DNA of 64,000 bases, from contig NZ_BRVP01000014.1 in NCBI RefSeq assembly GCF_027924145.1, positions 1 through 64,000 of the forward strand, given 5' to 3'. Below, one piece after another: positions 17,215 to 27,045 of this stretch (positions are counted from its first letter, which is position 1; each line of letters begins with the position of its first letter). The translations under genes and the position numbers were made by a program. The notes under the pieces are model-generated. The model searched no databases. It was not told the origin of the DNA and saw only the letters and a program-made list of their open reading frames with translations. The DNA comes from Neptunitalea chrysea (lineage in GTDB: Bacteria > Bacteroidota > Bacteroidia > Flavobacteriales > Flavobacteriaceae).

Positions 17215-19572
17215 TTGAAAGTAATATCAAAATCTTTAAACTGGTTTAAAAAACATCCTATTCGGAATACTATCATTGCATTGCTCTTGGTTTGGTACTA
17301 TTTCTGCCTACCTAATACCCTATTCAAAGAGCCTACCTCCACTGTGGTTGAAACAAAAGACGGGCATTGGATTGGCGCTAAAATTGCCGATGACGATCAA
17401 TGGAGATTTCCTGAAGTAGATTCAGTTCCCGAAAAATTCAAACAATGTATTCTACTCTTTGAAGATGAATATTTTTATTACCATCCCGGAGTCAACCCGG
17501 TATCTATGAGTAAAGCAATGATAGCCAACATAAAGGCTGGTAAAACGGTTAGAGGAGGTAGCACCTTAACACAACAAGTAATACGCCTTTCCAGAAAAGG
17601 ACAACCTAGAAGCTATTTCGAAAAAATTAAAGAATCTATTTTAGCCACCCGACTAGAGTTGCGTTATTCAAAAGATAAAATTTTAGCCTTGTATGCCTCC
17701 CACGCCCCTTTTGGTGGTAATATAGTAGGACTTAATATTGCTGCATGGCGATATTTTGGTATACAACCTCAACAATTATCGTGGGCAGAAAGCGCTACCT
17801 TAGCTGTATTGCCTAATGCCCCTGGTATTATCTATCCCGGTAGAAACCAAGCTACGCTATTGGAGCGCCGTAACACTCTTCTTAAAAAACTAAAAGACAA
17901 AAATATTATAGACAATACAACCTATGAGCTGGCAATTGCAGAAGATTTACCTCAAAAAGCATATGGTATACCAAAACTAGCACCACACCTTACAGAATAC
18001 TTAACCAAAAAACATAAAGGTGAAAAAATTGCTACCACCATACAGTATAAATTACAACAAGACGTAAACGCCATTGTTGGCAAACATTATGCACAACTAA
18101 AACAAAATCATGTATACAATGCTGCCGTATTAGTATTAGATGTTCATACCAGAGATATACTGGCTTATGTAGGTAACACTGCTACCGACAGGCTACATGA
18201 GAAAGATGTAGATATGATTCATGCTCCCAGAAGTACAGGAAGCGTATTAAAACCATTGCTATATATGGCCATGATGGATGAAGGCGAATTATTACCAGAA
18301 ATGTTAGTAGCCGACATCCCTACTGAAATAGCAGGCTATAGTCCACAAAACTTTAACGAAACGTATAGTGGGGCTGTTCCTGCAAGTGAAGCATTAGCGC
18401 AATCATTAAATATTCCTGCAGTTCGTTTATTACAGGAACATGGTCTTGAAAAATTTAGAGATGAACTTGACTATTTTAAGCTTAGAGATATCAACAAACC
18501 CGCTCATTATTATGGTTTACCTTTAATTTTAGGAGGTGCAGAAAGCAACCTTTGGGACTTGTGCAAAACATATGCTTCATTAGCCGCAACGGTACATAAT
18601 TTTAATAACACTTCAAGCGAGTATTACAGCCATGAATTTACCGAACCAAATGTACTTGCCAACACAAAAAAAGATTTTGGAAGCAAAATACAGCACAAAA
18701 ATATTTTTGATGCCGGAAGCATCTACGCAACACTACAGGCTATGAAAAAAGTGAACAGACCGGAAGATGAAGTTTCGTGGGAGTACTTTGAGTCGTCCAA
18801 AGAAATTGCCTGGAAAACGGGTACTAGCTTCGGAAACAAGGATGCTTGGTCTATTGGTGTTACACCCGATTATGTGGTTGGTGTTTGGGTAGGTAATGCA
18901 GATGGAGAAGGCAGACCCCAAATAACCGGAGTACGCAGTGCTGCACCCATACTTTTTGATGTGTTTGAATTGTTACCCAAATCGGCATGGTTTCAACCTC
19001 CTTATGACGAATTAGTGGAACGCTCTATTTGTAAACAAAGTGGATATTTAGCCTCTTCTATTTGCCAAAAAACTACACAATGGATTCCAACATCCGGTAC
19101 CAAAAGTACCGTATGCCCTTACCACCACTTAGTACATTTAGATGCTAAAAAACAATATCGGGTAAATGCTTCTTGCGAAACGGTAGACCAAATAGTCAAT
19201 GAGTCTTGGTTTACATTACCTCCATTAATGGAATACTACTACAAACGTAGCCACGCTACTTATAAGGTTTTACCACAATACCGAAAAGATTGTACAGGAC
19301 GAGTAGAAAAGAACATGGAATTTATTTACCCAAAAACAGACGGTATTATAACACTCCCTAAAAACTTTGATGAAACTACCAATGATCTCGTTTTAAAAAT
19401 AGCCCACAGAAATCCAAGAACGAACGTTTTTTGGTACCTAGATGGCACATACATAGGGGTTACCAAACAATTTCATGAAATGAGTATTAGCCCAAAGAAA
19501 GGCAACCATATGATTACTGCTTTAGACGAAGACGGATATCAAATTATCAGACTCATAAAGATTAACAAATAA
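17215..19572 (+). CDS. pbpC: penicillin-binding protein 1C (bifunctional glycosyltransferase/transpeptidase)
   Basis: A 785-residue membrane-anchored peptidoglycan polymerase. After an N-terminal TM helix (about 17-31) comes a GT51 glycosyltransferase with catalytic Glu83 (FEDEYFYYHPG) and GGSTLTQQ, then a transpeptidase domain with SVLK (Ser343, Lys346), SLN and KTGTS (Lys534), and a C-terminal PBP1C domain (about 700-785). The start must be TTG at 17215: the next Met is about 100 residues in, beyond the catalytic Glu. PBP1C-A2M pairs are thought to repair the wall when a protease breaches the outer membrane. The stop is 38 bases before the next promoter, with no terminator. Confidence 0.93.
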   Translation: MKVISKSLNWFKKHPIRNTIIALLLVWYYFCLPNTLFKEPTSTVVETKDGHWIGAKIADDDQWRFPEVDSVPEKFKQCILLFEDEYFYYHPGVNPVSMSKAMIANIKAGKTVRGGSTLTQQVIRLSRKGQPRSYFEKIKESILATRLELRYSKDKILALYASHAPFGGNIVGLNIAAWRYFGIQPQQLSWAESATLAVLPNAPGIIYPGRNQATLLERRNTLLKKLKDKNIIDNTTYELAIAEDLPQKAYGIPKLAPHLTEYLTKKHKGEKIATTIQYKLQQDVNAIVGKHYAQLKQNHVYNAAVLVLDVHTRDILAYVGNTATDRLHEKDVDMIHAPRSTGSVLKPLLYMAMMDEGELLPEMLVADIPTEIAGYSPQNFNETYSGAVPASEALAQSLNIPAVRLLQEHGLEKFRDELDYFKLRDINKPAHYYGLPLILGGAESNLWDLCKTYASLAATVHNFNNTSSEYYSHEFTEPNVLANTKKDFGSKIQHKNIFDAGSIYATLQAMKKVNRPEDEVSWEYFESSKEIAWKTGTSFGNKDAWSIGVTPDYVVGVWVGNADGEGRPQITGVRSAAPILFDVFELLPKSAWFQPPYDELVERSICKQSGYLASSICQKTTQWIPTSGTKSTVCPYHHLVHLDAKKQYRVNASCETVDQIVNESWFTLPPLMEYYYKRSHATYKVLPQYRKDCTGRVEKNMEFIYPKTDGIITLPKNFDETTNDLVLKIAHRNPRTNVFWYLDGTYIGVTKQFHEMSISPKKGNHMITALDEDGYQIIRLIKINK

Positions 19573-19581
19573 TTAACTTCC

Positions 19582-19618
19582 TTTTGGTTCGGTAAATACC
19601 GAACCAATCGTAATTTTG
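19582..19618 (+). promoter_or_regulatory. promoter with GbsR/MarR-type operator for the efflux operon
   Basis: TTTTG (19582-19586) and TAATTTTG (19611-19618) fit Bacteroidota -33 and -7 elements, with a slightly long spacer of 24. A perfect inverted repeat, GGTTCGGTA-AA-TACCGAACC (19586-19605), fills the spacer. A repressor bound there would block the polymerase; the regulator gene beginning 25 bases downstream is the obvious candidate, giving autoregulation. Confidence 0.75.
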
Positions 19619-19642
19619 CATCACAATTTAGATTCATGTATT

Positions 19643-20149
19643 ATGAATAGTGATGATTTAGAGAAAGAAAAAAGATTATTAATAGAAAAAATGGGCGTCT
19701 TCTTTGAGAATTGGGATACCTTATCTCCCTTGTCTTCAAGAGTCTTTGCACTATTAGCATTATCGCTAGAAGATGGTGTTACATTTGAAGAAATTAAAGA
19801 AACTCTTGGAGCCAGTAAAAGCTCTATTTGTACAAATCTTCAACTCTTACAATCTAAAGGAAGAATTGATTACTGCACTAAACCTGGCGACCGTAAACGC
19901 TATTTTAAGATAGATGATCAACAGATTATGACTCGCCTTGATGAAAAGATTGAAGATTGGAAACAAGAGAAAATTCTACACGAAAAAGTATTGTCTTATA
20001 AAGAAAAAGTCCTCGCCTTAAATAAAATAAATATTGAAGACAACAGCAATTTAAAAATTAAAATCTCATACAATAAACACTACATAGAGTTTACTGAAGC
20101 TATGATAGAAGATCTGAAAAAATTAAAACAAAACTTACTAGACATTTAA
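19643..20149 (+). CDS. GbsR/MarR-family transcriptional regulator
   Basis: The frame is open from a TTG inside the -7 element, so the real start is ATG at 19643 (MNSDDLEKEK), giving 168 residues. A winged helix-turn-helix covers about residues 25-90 (VTFEEIKETLGASKSSIC as the HTH, KGRIDYCTKPGDRKRYF as the wing), and the C-terminal half is coiled-coil and helical, probably for dimerisation. This is the GbsR subgroup that heads RND efflux operons in many flavobacteria. The pump adaptor starts 2 bases after its stop. It probably represses its own operon through the palindrome at 19586-19605; the ligand is unknown. Confidence 0.88.
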   Translation: MNSDDLEKEKRLLIEKMGVFFENWDTLSPLSSRVFALLALSLEDGVTFEEIKETLGASKSSICTNLQLLQSKGRIDYCTKPGDRKRYFKIDDQQIMTRLDEKIEDWKQEKILHEKVLSYKEKVLALNKINIEDNSNLKIKISYNKHYIEFTEAMIEDLKKLKQNLLDI

Positions 20150-20151
20150 AA

Positions 20152-21300
20152 ATGCGAAAAAAAAAATTGATGAGAAAAAAAGCCTTTACTCGAATAATGG
20201 CATTAGGTCTAACAACAGCATTACTTGTTAGTTGTGGGAACGAAAACGCGCAACAGCAAGCTCCAGCACAAGCAAGCGCCACACCTGTTTCGCTAATTAC
20301 CATACCAAGTAAAACAGTTACAGGGTATAAGAGCTACCCTACTAGTATAGAAGGTATTATTAATAGTGGTGTACGTGCCAAAGTACAAGGATACATACAG
20401 CAAGTATTAGTAGATGAAGGACAAAAAGTGAAAAAAGGACAACCGCTATTTAGACTAGAAACCCAAAGTTTAAATCAGGATGCTGCTGCTGCTAAAGCTA
20501 ATGTAAATGCCGCTCAGGTTGAAGTTGACAAATTAAAACCTCTTGTTGAAAAGAACATTATTAGTAATGTACAATTAGAAACTGCCAAAGCACAATTACA
20601 ACAAGCTAAAAGCAGTTATGAAAGTATTATGGCTAATATTGGGTATGCAACAGTAAAAAGTCCGATTGATGGGTATGTAGGAAGCATCCCATACAGACAA
20701 GGTACTTTAGTGGGCTCTACTGATGCTACTCCATTAACTACAGTAACCGAAATTAAACAGGTATATGCATACTTCTCTATGAATGAATCGGACTATTTGA
20801 GCTTTTTACAAAATACACCAGGTGCAACAAAACAAGAAAAAATAGCAAACTTCCCAGAGGTTTCTCTTGTACTAGTTAACGGAAGTACCTATGAAGAAAA
20901 AGGAAAAATAGAAACTGTTACCGGACAAATTAACTCGAATACTGGTACCGTAAGTTTTAGAGCTGTTTTTGAAAATCCAAAAGAACTACTTACCAACGGA
21001 AATAGCGGAACCATTAAAGTTCCGGTAATTTATAAAGACAGCCCGGTAATCCCTCAAAATTCAACGTTTGAGCAACAAGGGAACATTATGACCTATACGG
21101 TATCTGCAGACAATAAAACCGTTTCTACCTTAATAAAAACCAAAGCTACTGTAGGAAATCTATATGTAATAGAATCAGGTCTTAAAAAAGGGGATAAAGT
21201 GGTAGCAGAAGGGGTTAGCAAGCTGCGCCCGGGAGCCGGTGTACAACCAACCGAAGTTCCCTTTGACAGCATTGCGAAACCAATAAAAATATTGTTTTAA
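20152..21300 (+). CDS. RND efflux pump periplasmic adaptor (MFP) lipoprotein
   Basis: A 382-residue membrane-fusion protein of the AcrA/MexA type. The signal has a lipobox LLVSC with Cys28. Then come the lipoyl-like halves (VRAKVQGYIQQVLVDEGQKVKKGQPLF and, later, IGYATVKSPIDGYVG), a coiled-coil hairpin (about 105-145), a beta-barrel and a membrane-proximal domain. It bridges the inner-membrane permease and the outer-membrane factor encoded next. Second gene of the efflux operon; the permease follows after 18 bases. Confidence 0.93.
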   Translation: MRKKKLMRKKAFTRIMALGLTTALLVSCGNENAQQQAPAQASATPVSLITIPSKTVTGYKSYPTSIEGIINSGVRAKVQGYIQQVLVDEGQKVKKGQPLFRLETQSLNQDAAAAKANVNAAQVEVDKLKPLVEKNIISNVQLETAKAQLQQAKSSYESIMANIGYATVKSPIDGYVGSIPYRQGTLVGSTDATPLTTVTEIKQVYAYFSMNESDYLSFLQNTPGATKQEKIANFPEVSLVLVNGSTYEEKGKIETVTGQINSNTGTVSFRAVFENPKELLTNGNSGTIKVPVIYKDSPVIPQNSTFEQQGNIMTYTVSADNKTVSTLIKTKATVGNLYVIESGLKKGDKVVAEGVSKLRPGAGVQPTEVPFDSIAKPIKILF

Positions 21301-21318
21301 AAAAGAAGCTATTAAATC

Positions 21319-24300
21319 ATGTTAAAAACATTTATAGAAAGACCTGTGCTCTCTACAGTTATATCTATCATCTTAGTTATTCTGGGAGTATTAGGACTTA
21401 CCACCCTTCCTGTGGAAGAATATCCAGATATTGCTCCGCCAACGGTAAAAGTATCGGCTGCCTATAAAGGTGCTAGTGCCGAAACCATATTAGAAAGTGT
21501 TATTATTCCTATTGAAGAGCAAATTAACGGGGTAGAAGGTATGACGTATATTACGTCTACAGCAACCAACTCGGGTACTGCCGAAATTACAGTATACTTT
21601 GATCAGGATACGGATCCAGACATTGCAGCGGTAAACGTACAAAACCGTGTTGCCCTAGCAAGCCCATTGTTACCCGCTGAGGTAACACAAGCAGGGGTTA
21701 CTACAAAAAAACAACAAACCAGTTCGTTGATGTTTTTGTCGTTTTACTCTACCAACCCTGATTATGATGCCACTTACTTAAACAACTACTTAAACATTAA
21801 CGTAGTTCCTGAGTTTAAAAGAGTATCTGGTGTTGGGGATGTAAATGTATTCTCGGAGCAAACATATGCCATGCGTATTTGGCTAAAACCTGAAAAACTT
21901 CAGGCCTACGGACTTTCTCCGGCAGACATTTCATCTGCTATCAACGAGCAAAGTCAAGAAGCAGCAGCTGGTTCGTTAGGTGAAAACAACGGAGAAGCAT
22001 TTTCATATACCATTAAATATAGCGGTAGATACAAGTATGAGAACCAATATGAAGATATTATCATAAAATCAATTGGTAACGGACAGTTCCTACGCCTTAA
22101 AGATGTAGCCGATATTCAACTTGATGCACAATCGTATAAAACAAACTCACAAACAAAAGGGTATCCTAGTGTGAGTATGGCAATTTACCAAACCAAAGGT
22201 TCTAACGCCCAAGAGATTATTGAAAACATTAAGACTCGTATAGAAGAATTAAGATCCGATTTTCCAGAAGGTATAGAGGTATTTATCCCTTTTGATACCA
22301 ACGCGTTTTTAACAGCTTCTATTGATGAAGTAGTACGTACCTTATTTGAAGCATTTATACTAGTATTTGTGGTGGTATTCATCTTCTTACAAGATTTAAG
22401 ATCTACCTTAATTCCGGCAATTGCAGTACCGGTTTCCATTGTAGGTACTTTCTTCTTCCTTAACTTGTTTGGATACTCTATAAACCTTTTAACCTTGTTT
22501 GCCCTTGTACTGGCAATTGGTATTGTAGTGGATGATGCCATTGTTGTTGTAGAGGCAGTGCATGCCAAGATTGACCAAGGTGCTAACAACGCCAAAACAG
22601 CAACATTGAATGCCATGCACGAAATTTCGGGTGCTATAGTTTCTATTACCTTAGTAATGGCGGCTGTATTTATTCCGGTAACCTTTATCACTGGGCCTAC
22701 AGGTGTATTCTATGAGCAATTTGGTATTACCTTAATTGTATCCATCATAATCTCTGCGGTAAACGCTTTAACGTTGAGTCCGGCATTGTGTGCTTTATTA
22801 TTGAAAGGACATGATGAATTGGAACACAATCATGAGAAGAAAACACTCTTACAACGTTTCTATGACGCCTTTAACCGTGGATTTAATGCTACTATTAACC
22901 GTTACGGTAAATCATTATATTTTTTATACAAAAACAAATGGATTACCTTCTTACTAATTATCCTTTCAGGAGTTGGTATTTGGTGGGCTTCTAACAATAC
23001 CAGAACCGGTTTTGTACCTAATGAAGATAGAGGTATTGTGTTTGCCAATGTAGAATTACCTGCGGGTTCATCTTTAGACAAAACACGTGAAGTTACGGAT
23101 GCCTTATACGAAAAAATAAAAGACATTCCAGGTATAGAAGGTATCAGCCTTGTAGACGGATTCAGTTTATTAGGTGGTTCGGGTAGTAACTATGCTTTAG
23201 GATTTATAAAATTAAAAGACTGGTCAGAACGTAAAGACCCGTCTATGTCTTTAGAGGCCATCCAAGGTCAGTTATATGGCTTAGCACAATCGTTGCCAGA
23301 TGCTACCATCTTATTCTTTGGCCCTCCTAGTGTATCAGGATTTAGTATGTCTGCAGGAGTAGAAGTAAACCTTCTAGACCGCACCGGGGGAGATCCAATA
23401 GAACTAGACAAAGCCAAAAATGAGTTTATTGGTGCCCTAATGAAACACCCAGAAGTAAAATATGGGCAATCATCATTCAACACCAATTATCCGCAATACG
23501 AAATGGATATTAATATGCCATTGGCAAAACAAACAGGGGTTTCTGTAAATACTATTTTCGCTACATTACAAGGATATATTGGAGGTATTTATGCTGCCGA
23601 TTTCTCAAGATTTGGTAAACAATATCGTGTGTACATTCAATCGTATCCATCAGATAGAACAAACACCTCCGATCTTGATAAAATGTTTGTAAAAACAAGC
23701 AGCGGAGAAATGTCTCCATTAAGTCAGTATGTATCTTTAAAAAGAGTATACGGGCCACAATCTGTTACCCGTTTCAACTTGTTCAACAACACCAAAATTA
23801 ACGTTGCCATGAACAATGGTTATAGTTCTGGTGATGGTATTAAAATTGTAGAAGAAGAAGCTGCCAAGCTGGGTTCTAACTATGGTATTGCCTATTCTGG
23901 CTTAACACGTGAAGAGGTAAATGCTGGTAGCCAAACCTTAGTAATCTTTATTCTTTGTGTGGTATTTGTATACTTTTTACTTGCGGCACAATACGAAAGT
24001 TACTTACTACCACTTTCGGTAATTTTATCGTTACCATTAGGTATTTTTGGAGCCTACATTAGTACCAACTTAACCGGATTAGAAAACAACATCTACTTCC
24101 AAATTGCATTAATCATGCTGGTTGGTTTATTGGCTAAAAATGCCATTCTTATTGTGGAGTTTGCCATTCAAAGACGACGCCAAGGAGAATCTATTGTAGA
24201 CTCGGCTATAGATGGTGCAAAAGCACGTTTACGTCCTATTTTAATGACCTCTTTTGCCTTTATCTTAGGATTAACGCCTTTAGTTATTGCTTCAGGAGTG

Positions 24301-24471
24301 GGTGCTGAAGGTAACCGATCTATTGGTACCGGTGCTGTAGGTGGTTTATTAATTGGTACCATCTTAGGATTATTTGTGATTCCAATCCTTTATATCATGT
24401 TCCAATGGTTACAGGAAAAAATCTCAGGCGGACCAAAATTTGTTGAACAAACAGAAAATGAAAACATATAA
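21319..24471 (+). CDS. RND multidrug efflux permease, HAE1 (AcrB-like)
   Basis: A 1050-residue inner-membrane drug/proton antiporter with 12 TM helices and two large periplasmic loops. The TM4 proton-relay Asp pair is present in GIVVDDAIVVVEAV, and the TM10 Lys in LLAKNAILIVEFA. N-terminus (FIERPVLSTVISI and LPVEEYPDIAPP) and length are typical of HAE1 members, which export hydrophobic and amphiphilic drugs, dyes or detergents. It sits between its adaptor and outer-membrane factor, so the pump is probably complete and self-contained. Confidence 0.96.
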   Translation: MLKTFIERPVLSTVISIILVILGVLGLTTLPVEEYPDIAPPTVKVSAAYKGASAETILESVIIPIEEQINGVEGMTYITSTATNSGTAEITVYFDQDTDPDIAAVNVQNRVALASPLLPAEVTQAGVTTKKQQTSSLMFLSFYSTNPDYDATYLNNYLNINVVPEFKRVSGVGDVNVFSEQTYAMRIWLKPEKLQAYGLSPADISSAINEQSQEAAAGSLGENNGEAFSYTIKYSGRYKYENQYEDIIIKSIGNGQFLRLKDVADIQLDAQSYKTNSQTKGYPSVSMAIYQTKGSNAQEIIENIKTRIEELRSDFPEGIEVFIPFDTNAFLTASIDEVVRTLFEAFILVFVVVFIFLQDLRSTLIPAIAVPVSIVGTFFFLNLFGYSINLLTLFALVLAIGIVVDDAIVVVEAVHAKIDQGANNAKTATLNAMHEISGAIVSITLVMAAVFIPVTFITGPTGVFYEQFGITLIVSIIISAVNALTLSPALCALLLKGHDELEHNHEKKTLLQRFYDAFNRGFNATINRYGKSLYFLYKNKWITFLLIILSGVGIWWASNNTRTGFVPNEDRGIVFANVELPAGSSLDKTREVTDALYEKIKDIPGIEGISLVDGFSLLGGSGSNYALGFIKLKDWSERKDPSMSLEAIQGQLYGLAQSLPDATILFFGPPSVSGFSMSAGVEVNLLDRTGGDPIELDKAKNEFIGALMKHPEVKYGQSSFNTNYPQYEMDINMPLAKQTGVSVNTIFATLQGYIGGIYAADFSRFGKQYRVYIQSYPSDRTNTSDLDKMFVKTSSGEMSPLSQYVSLKRVYGPQSVTRFNLFNNTKINVAMNNGYSSGDGIKIVEEEAAKLGSNYGIAYSGLTREEVNAGSQTLVIFILCVVFVYFLLAAQYESYLLPLSVILSLPLGIFGAYISTNLTGLENNIYFQIALIMLVGLLAKNAILIVEFAIQRRRQGESIVDSAIDGAKARLRPILMTSFAFILGLTPLVIASGVGAEGNRSIGTGAVGGLLIGTILGLFVIPILYIMFQWLQEKISGGPKFVEQTENENI

Positions 24472-24473
24472 CA

Positions 24474-25901
24474 ATGAAATTCATTAAAAATAAAAATATT
24501 TGGATCAGAACAGCCCTTATTGCTGTTCTGACCGTTACCCTGCAAAGTTGTTTTGTAGCTAAAGACTATCAACGTCCGGAGTTTGAAGAAACAACTAATT
24601 TATATCGTACCGATGAGTTACCGGCAGATAGTACTTCGTTGGCTGATGTTTCGTGGAAAGAACTGTTTACCGACCCACATTTGGCAGGATATATAGAAAG
24701 AGGTCTAGAAAATAATATTGATATTCGTGTAGCGCTTCAACAAATAAACGCTGCTCAGGCTTATTTAAAACAAGGTAAAAGCGGTTACTTCCCTACAATT
24801 ACAGCAGGACCTAATTTTACACGTTCGTACATTTCAGAGAACGGACAACAAGGCGCTATGCTTAGCTCTTTAGGGGTAGATCATTTAGATCAATACGAAT
24901 TGTCTGCAGATCTTTCATGGGAAGCTGACATTTGGGGTAAAATAAGAAGTAATAAAAGAGCTTACGAAGCTACCTACTTACAAAGTGTAGCAGCACACAA
25001 AGCAGTAAAAACAGCGTTGATAGCTCAAATTGCTACTACGTATTATACCTTGGTTTCTTTAGATGAGCAATTACGTATTACCGAACAAACCGTAGCTACC
25101 AGAACACAGAGCGTTGAAACGATTAAAGCGTTAAAAGAAGCCGGACAACAAAATCAGGTTGCTGTAGACCAAACAGCAGCACAGTTGTACAGTGCGCAAG
25201 CGTTAGTGGTAGACCTTAAAAATACTATTTTTCAGGCAGAAAACACCTTGGCTATTTTGCTAGGTGAAACCCCTCAACACTATGAAAGAGGTACTTTAGA
25301 GAACGAAACCATTACAACTGAATTGAAAGTGGGCGTACCGGCTGAGTTACTTCGTAACAGACCCGATGTTATTGCCGCTGAATATGGATTGATTAACACC
25401 TTTGAATTAACCAATGTTGCCAAAAGCAACTTTTATCCTTCGCTTACCTTAACGGCAAGTGGCGGGTTACAAAGTCTAACTTTTGACAACTGGTTTACTG
25501 GCAACTCATTTTTTGCCACATTAGTTGGAGGTATTACCCAACCCATTTTTAATAAAAGACAAATTAAAACCCAGTACGAAGTTGCTCAGTCACAACAAGA
25601 ACAATCGTTGTTGAATTTTAAGCAAACCTTACTAACTGCTGGTAAAGAAGTTTCAGAATCATTATACACCTATAATGCTGAAGTAGAAAAATACGGATAC
25701 CTGAATTTACAGGTACAGGCATTACAAAATGCCGAAACAAACTCAGAAGAATTGCTTAATAATGGATATGCCACGTATCTTGATTTACTTACTGCGAGAG
25801 AAAGCCGTTTAAGTGCCGAACTCAATTTAATTGATAGCAAATTACAACAACTATTAGCAGTAGTAAACTTATACGAAGCCCTTGGTGGTGGATGGCAATA
25901 A
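24474..25901 (+). CDS. TolC/NodT-family outer-membrane efflux lipoprotein
   Basis: A 475-residue outer-membrane channel of the NodT/OprM type. Its lipobox TLQSC places lipidated Cys26 at the N-terminus. Two repeats of the outer-membrane efflux protein domain (about 60-260 and 280-470) carry the usual markers: SWEADIWGK, LLRNRPDVIAAE and QPIFNKRQIK. It begins 2 bases after the permease stop and closes the four-gene efflux operon, ahead of a terminator. Confidence 0.94.
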   Translation: MKFIKNKNIWIRTALIAVLTVTLQSCFVAKDYQRPEFEETTNLYRTDELPADSTSLADVSWKELFTDPHLAGYIERGLENNIDIRVALQQINAAQAYLKQGKSGYFPTITAGPNFTRSYISENGQQGAMLSSLGVDHLDQYELSADLSWEADIWGKIRSNKRAYEATYLQSVAAHKAVKTALIAQIATTYYTLVSLDEQLRITEQTVATRTQSVETIKALKEAGQQNQVAVDQTAAQLYSAQALVVDLKNTIFQAENTLAILLGETPQHYERGTLENETITTELKVGVPAELLRNRPDVIAAEYGLINTFELTNVAKSNFYPSLTLTASGGLQSLTFDNWFTGNSFFATLVGGITQPIFNKRQIKTQYEVAQSQQEQSLLNFKQTLLTAGKEVSESLYTYNAEVEKYGYLNLQVQALQNAETNSEELLNNGYATYLDLLTARESRLSAELNLIDSKLQQLLAVVNLYEALGGGWQ

Positions 25902-25934
25902 GCAATTTTTTACATTCCCCTCACATTTTATACC

Positions 25935-25968
25935 CCCCTTAGGAGCTCATGCTTTTAAGGGGTTTTTT
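25935..25968 (+). terminator. terminator of the RND efflux operon
   Basis: CCCCTTA (25935-25941) pairs with TAAGGGG (25956-25962), followed by six T. It starts 33 bases after the outer-membrane factor gene. Confidence 0.75.
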
Positions 25969-25996
25969 ACAGCGATATATAGGTTTTTAAATTTAC

Positions 25997-26020
25997 TCAA
26001 TAATTGAGATTAACTACTTC
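25997..26020. repeat. 24-base intergenic repeat, copy 1
   Basis: This sequence, from TCAATAATTG to CTACTTC, occurs again at 35684-35707 with two mismatches. Here its left part, with one extra base, forms the palindrome CTCAATAATTGAG, and its right end overlaps the stop codon of the K+ channel gene. Confidence 0.5.
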
Positions 26021-27039
26021 CCTTCCTTCACGCCAAAAGCTTTCTCTAAATGCTTTTTGCTTACTCCGTTAGAAATTAAAATCACATAATCGTTTTCGGT
26101 AAGCACAAAGTCAGATGGTGGATTTTTAATTACTTTTCCATGACTTACTATTCCAATAGCAATAGCATTAAACTCCTTTTTGAGTCCTAAGAAGATATCC
26201 ATAAACGATTTTTGAAAGTACATCCCCGAGGTATTAATTTTATACTGCTGCATATCAAAATCATTTTCGGTTCTGCTGGTGGTAATTAAATCCTCTGTAT
26301 AAGAAGCCACTTCCGGTTCAAAAATATAGCTGGCTACCAAACGGCTTGCCACCGTGGTTTGTGATACTACATATTTAATTCCGGCATTTACAAAGGTTTC
26401 TTTTAATTCCGAATTTTTACAAGTTACTACAACATCCACGTTCGGATATTTTTTCTTCAAGTTCAATACATACACCAAGGTATCGGTATCTTCATCAAAA
26501 TTTAAGAAGACTGCTTTCGATTTGGTCAGGTTAATTTTGTCGTAGGCTTCGTCATTGTTATAATCGGCAAACATGGCAAAGCAGTTATCAAAATGAAAAA
26601 CATCTTTTATAAGATCAAGCTTTTCTTTAGAGTTAACCAGAAAAGCCAGTTTATGTCCTGTAGCAACAATTTGAGAGGCCACCTGTCTACCAAAATCGTT
26701 ATACCCGATAATCACATAATGATTTTCAAAATTAGTACCCCAAAAGCCCGTTTTCTTCTTTTCCATATATAGATTGAACTTGTTTGTAATTTCCCCTATT
26801 AAATATCCTAAAACACCAATACTACCAATTACCAGCGTAAGACTAATAACCTTACCTACCGGAGTTACCGGATACGAGTCTCCGTACCCAACTGTGGTAA
26901 GGGTTACAATAGCATACCAAAGGGCATCGGTAAATCCTTTTATGTTACTTGCTTCACTCTGCGACTCTACTACCCCAATACCATAAATAGCCAATAGGTA
27001 GATAAAAACCGCCAGTAAAAAGTAATTCCATTTTTTCAT
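26014..27039 (-). CDS. 2-TM potassium channel with RCK (TrkA-N/TrkA-C) domains
   Basis: A 341-residue K+ channel subunit: TM1 (about 5-23), pore helix and filter TTVGYGD (48-54), TM2 (about 62-83), then a cytosolic RCK-N Rossmann domain (VIIGYNDFGRQVA, about 107-220) and a TrkA-C domain (about 250-338). This is the MthK-like plan, in which nucleotides or ions gate the pore. It is the last gene of an eight-gene operon with PspA, DUF350 and polyamine-synthesis genes, 6 bases after the S-adenosylmethionine decarboxylase gene. Polyamines block many K+ channels, so the pairing may be functional (inference). Confidence 0.9.
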   Translation of the reverse strand: MKKWNYFLLAVFIYLLAIYGIGVVESQSEASNIKGFTDALWYAIVTLTTVGYGDSYPVTPVGKVISLTLVIGSIGVLGYLIGEITNKFNLYMEKKKTGFWGTNFENHYVIIGYNDFGRQVASQIVATGHKLAFLVNSKEKLDLIKDVFHFDNCFAMFADYNNDEAYDKINLTKSKAVFLNFDEDTDTLVYVLNLKKKYPNVDVVVTCKNSELKETFVNAGIKYVVSQTTVASRLVASYIFEPEVASYTEDLITTSRTENDFDMQQYKINTSGMYFQKSFMDIFLGLKKEFNAIAIGIVSHGKVIKNPPSDFVLTENDYVILISNGVSKKHLEKAFGVKEGK

Positions 27040-27045
27040 ATGTGC

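Noticed and set aside
19586-19605. palindrome considered as a terminator of pbpC
   Set aside because: No U-tract follows, and it is placed between -33 and -7 boxes, so an operator explains it better.
22185-22691. 168-codon open frame on the minus strand inside the RND permease gene
   Set aside because: It is a shadow of the permease, with low-complexity Thr/Ile/Ala composition and no family match; the plus-strand product is certain.
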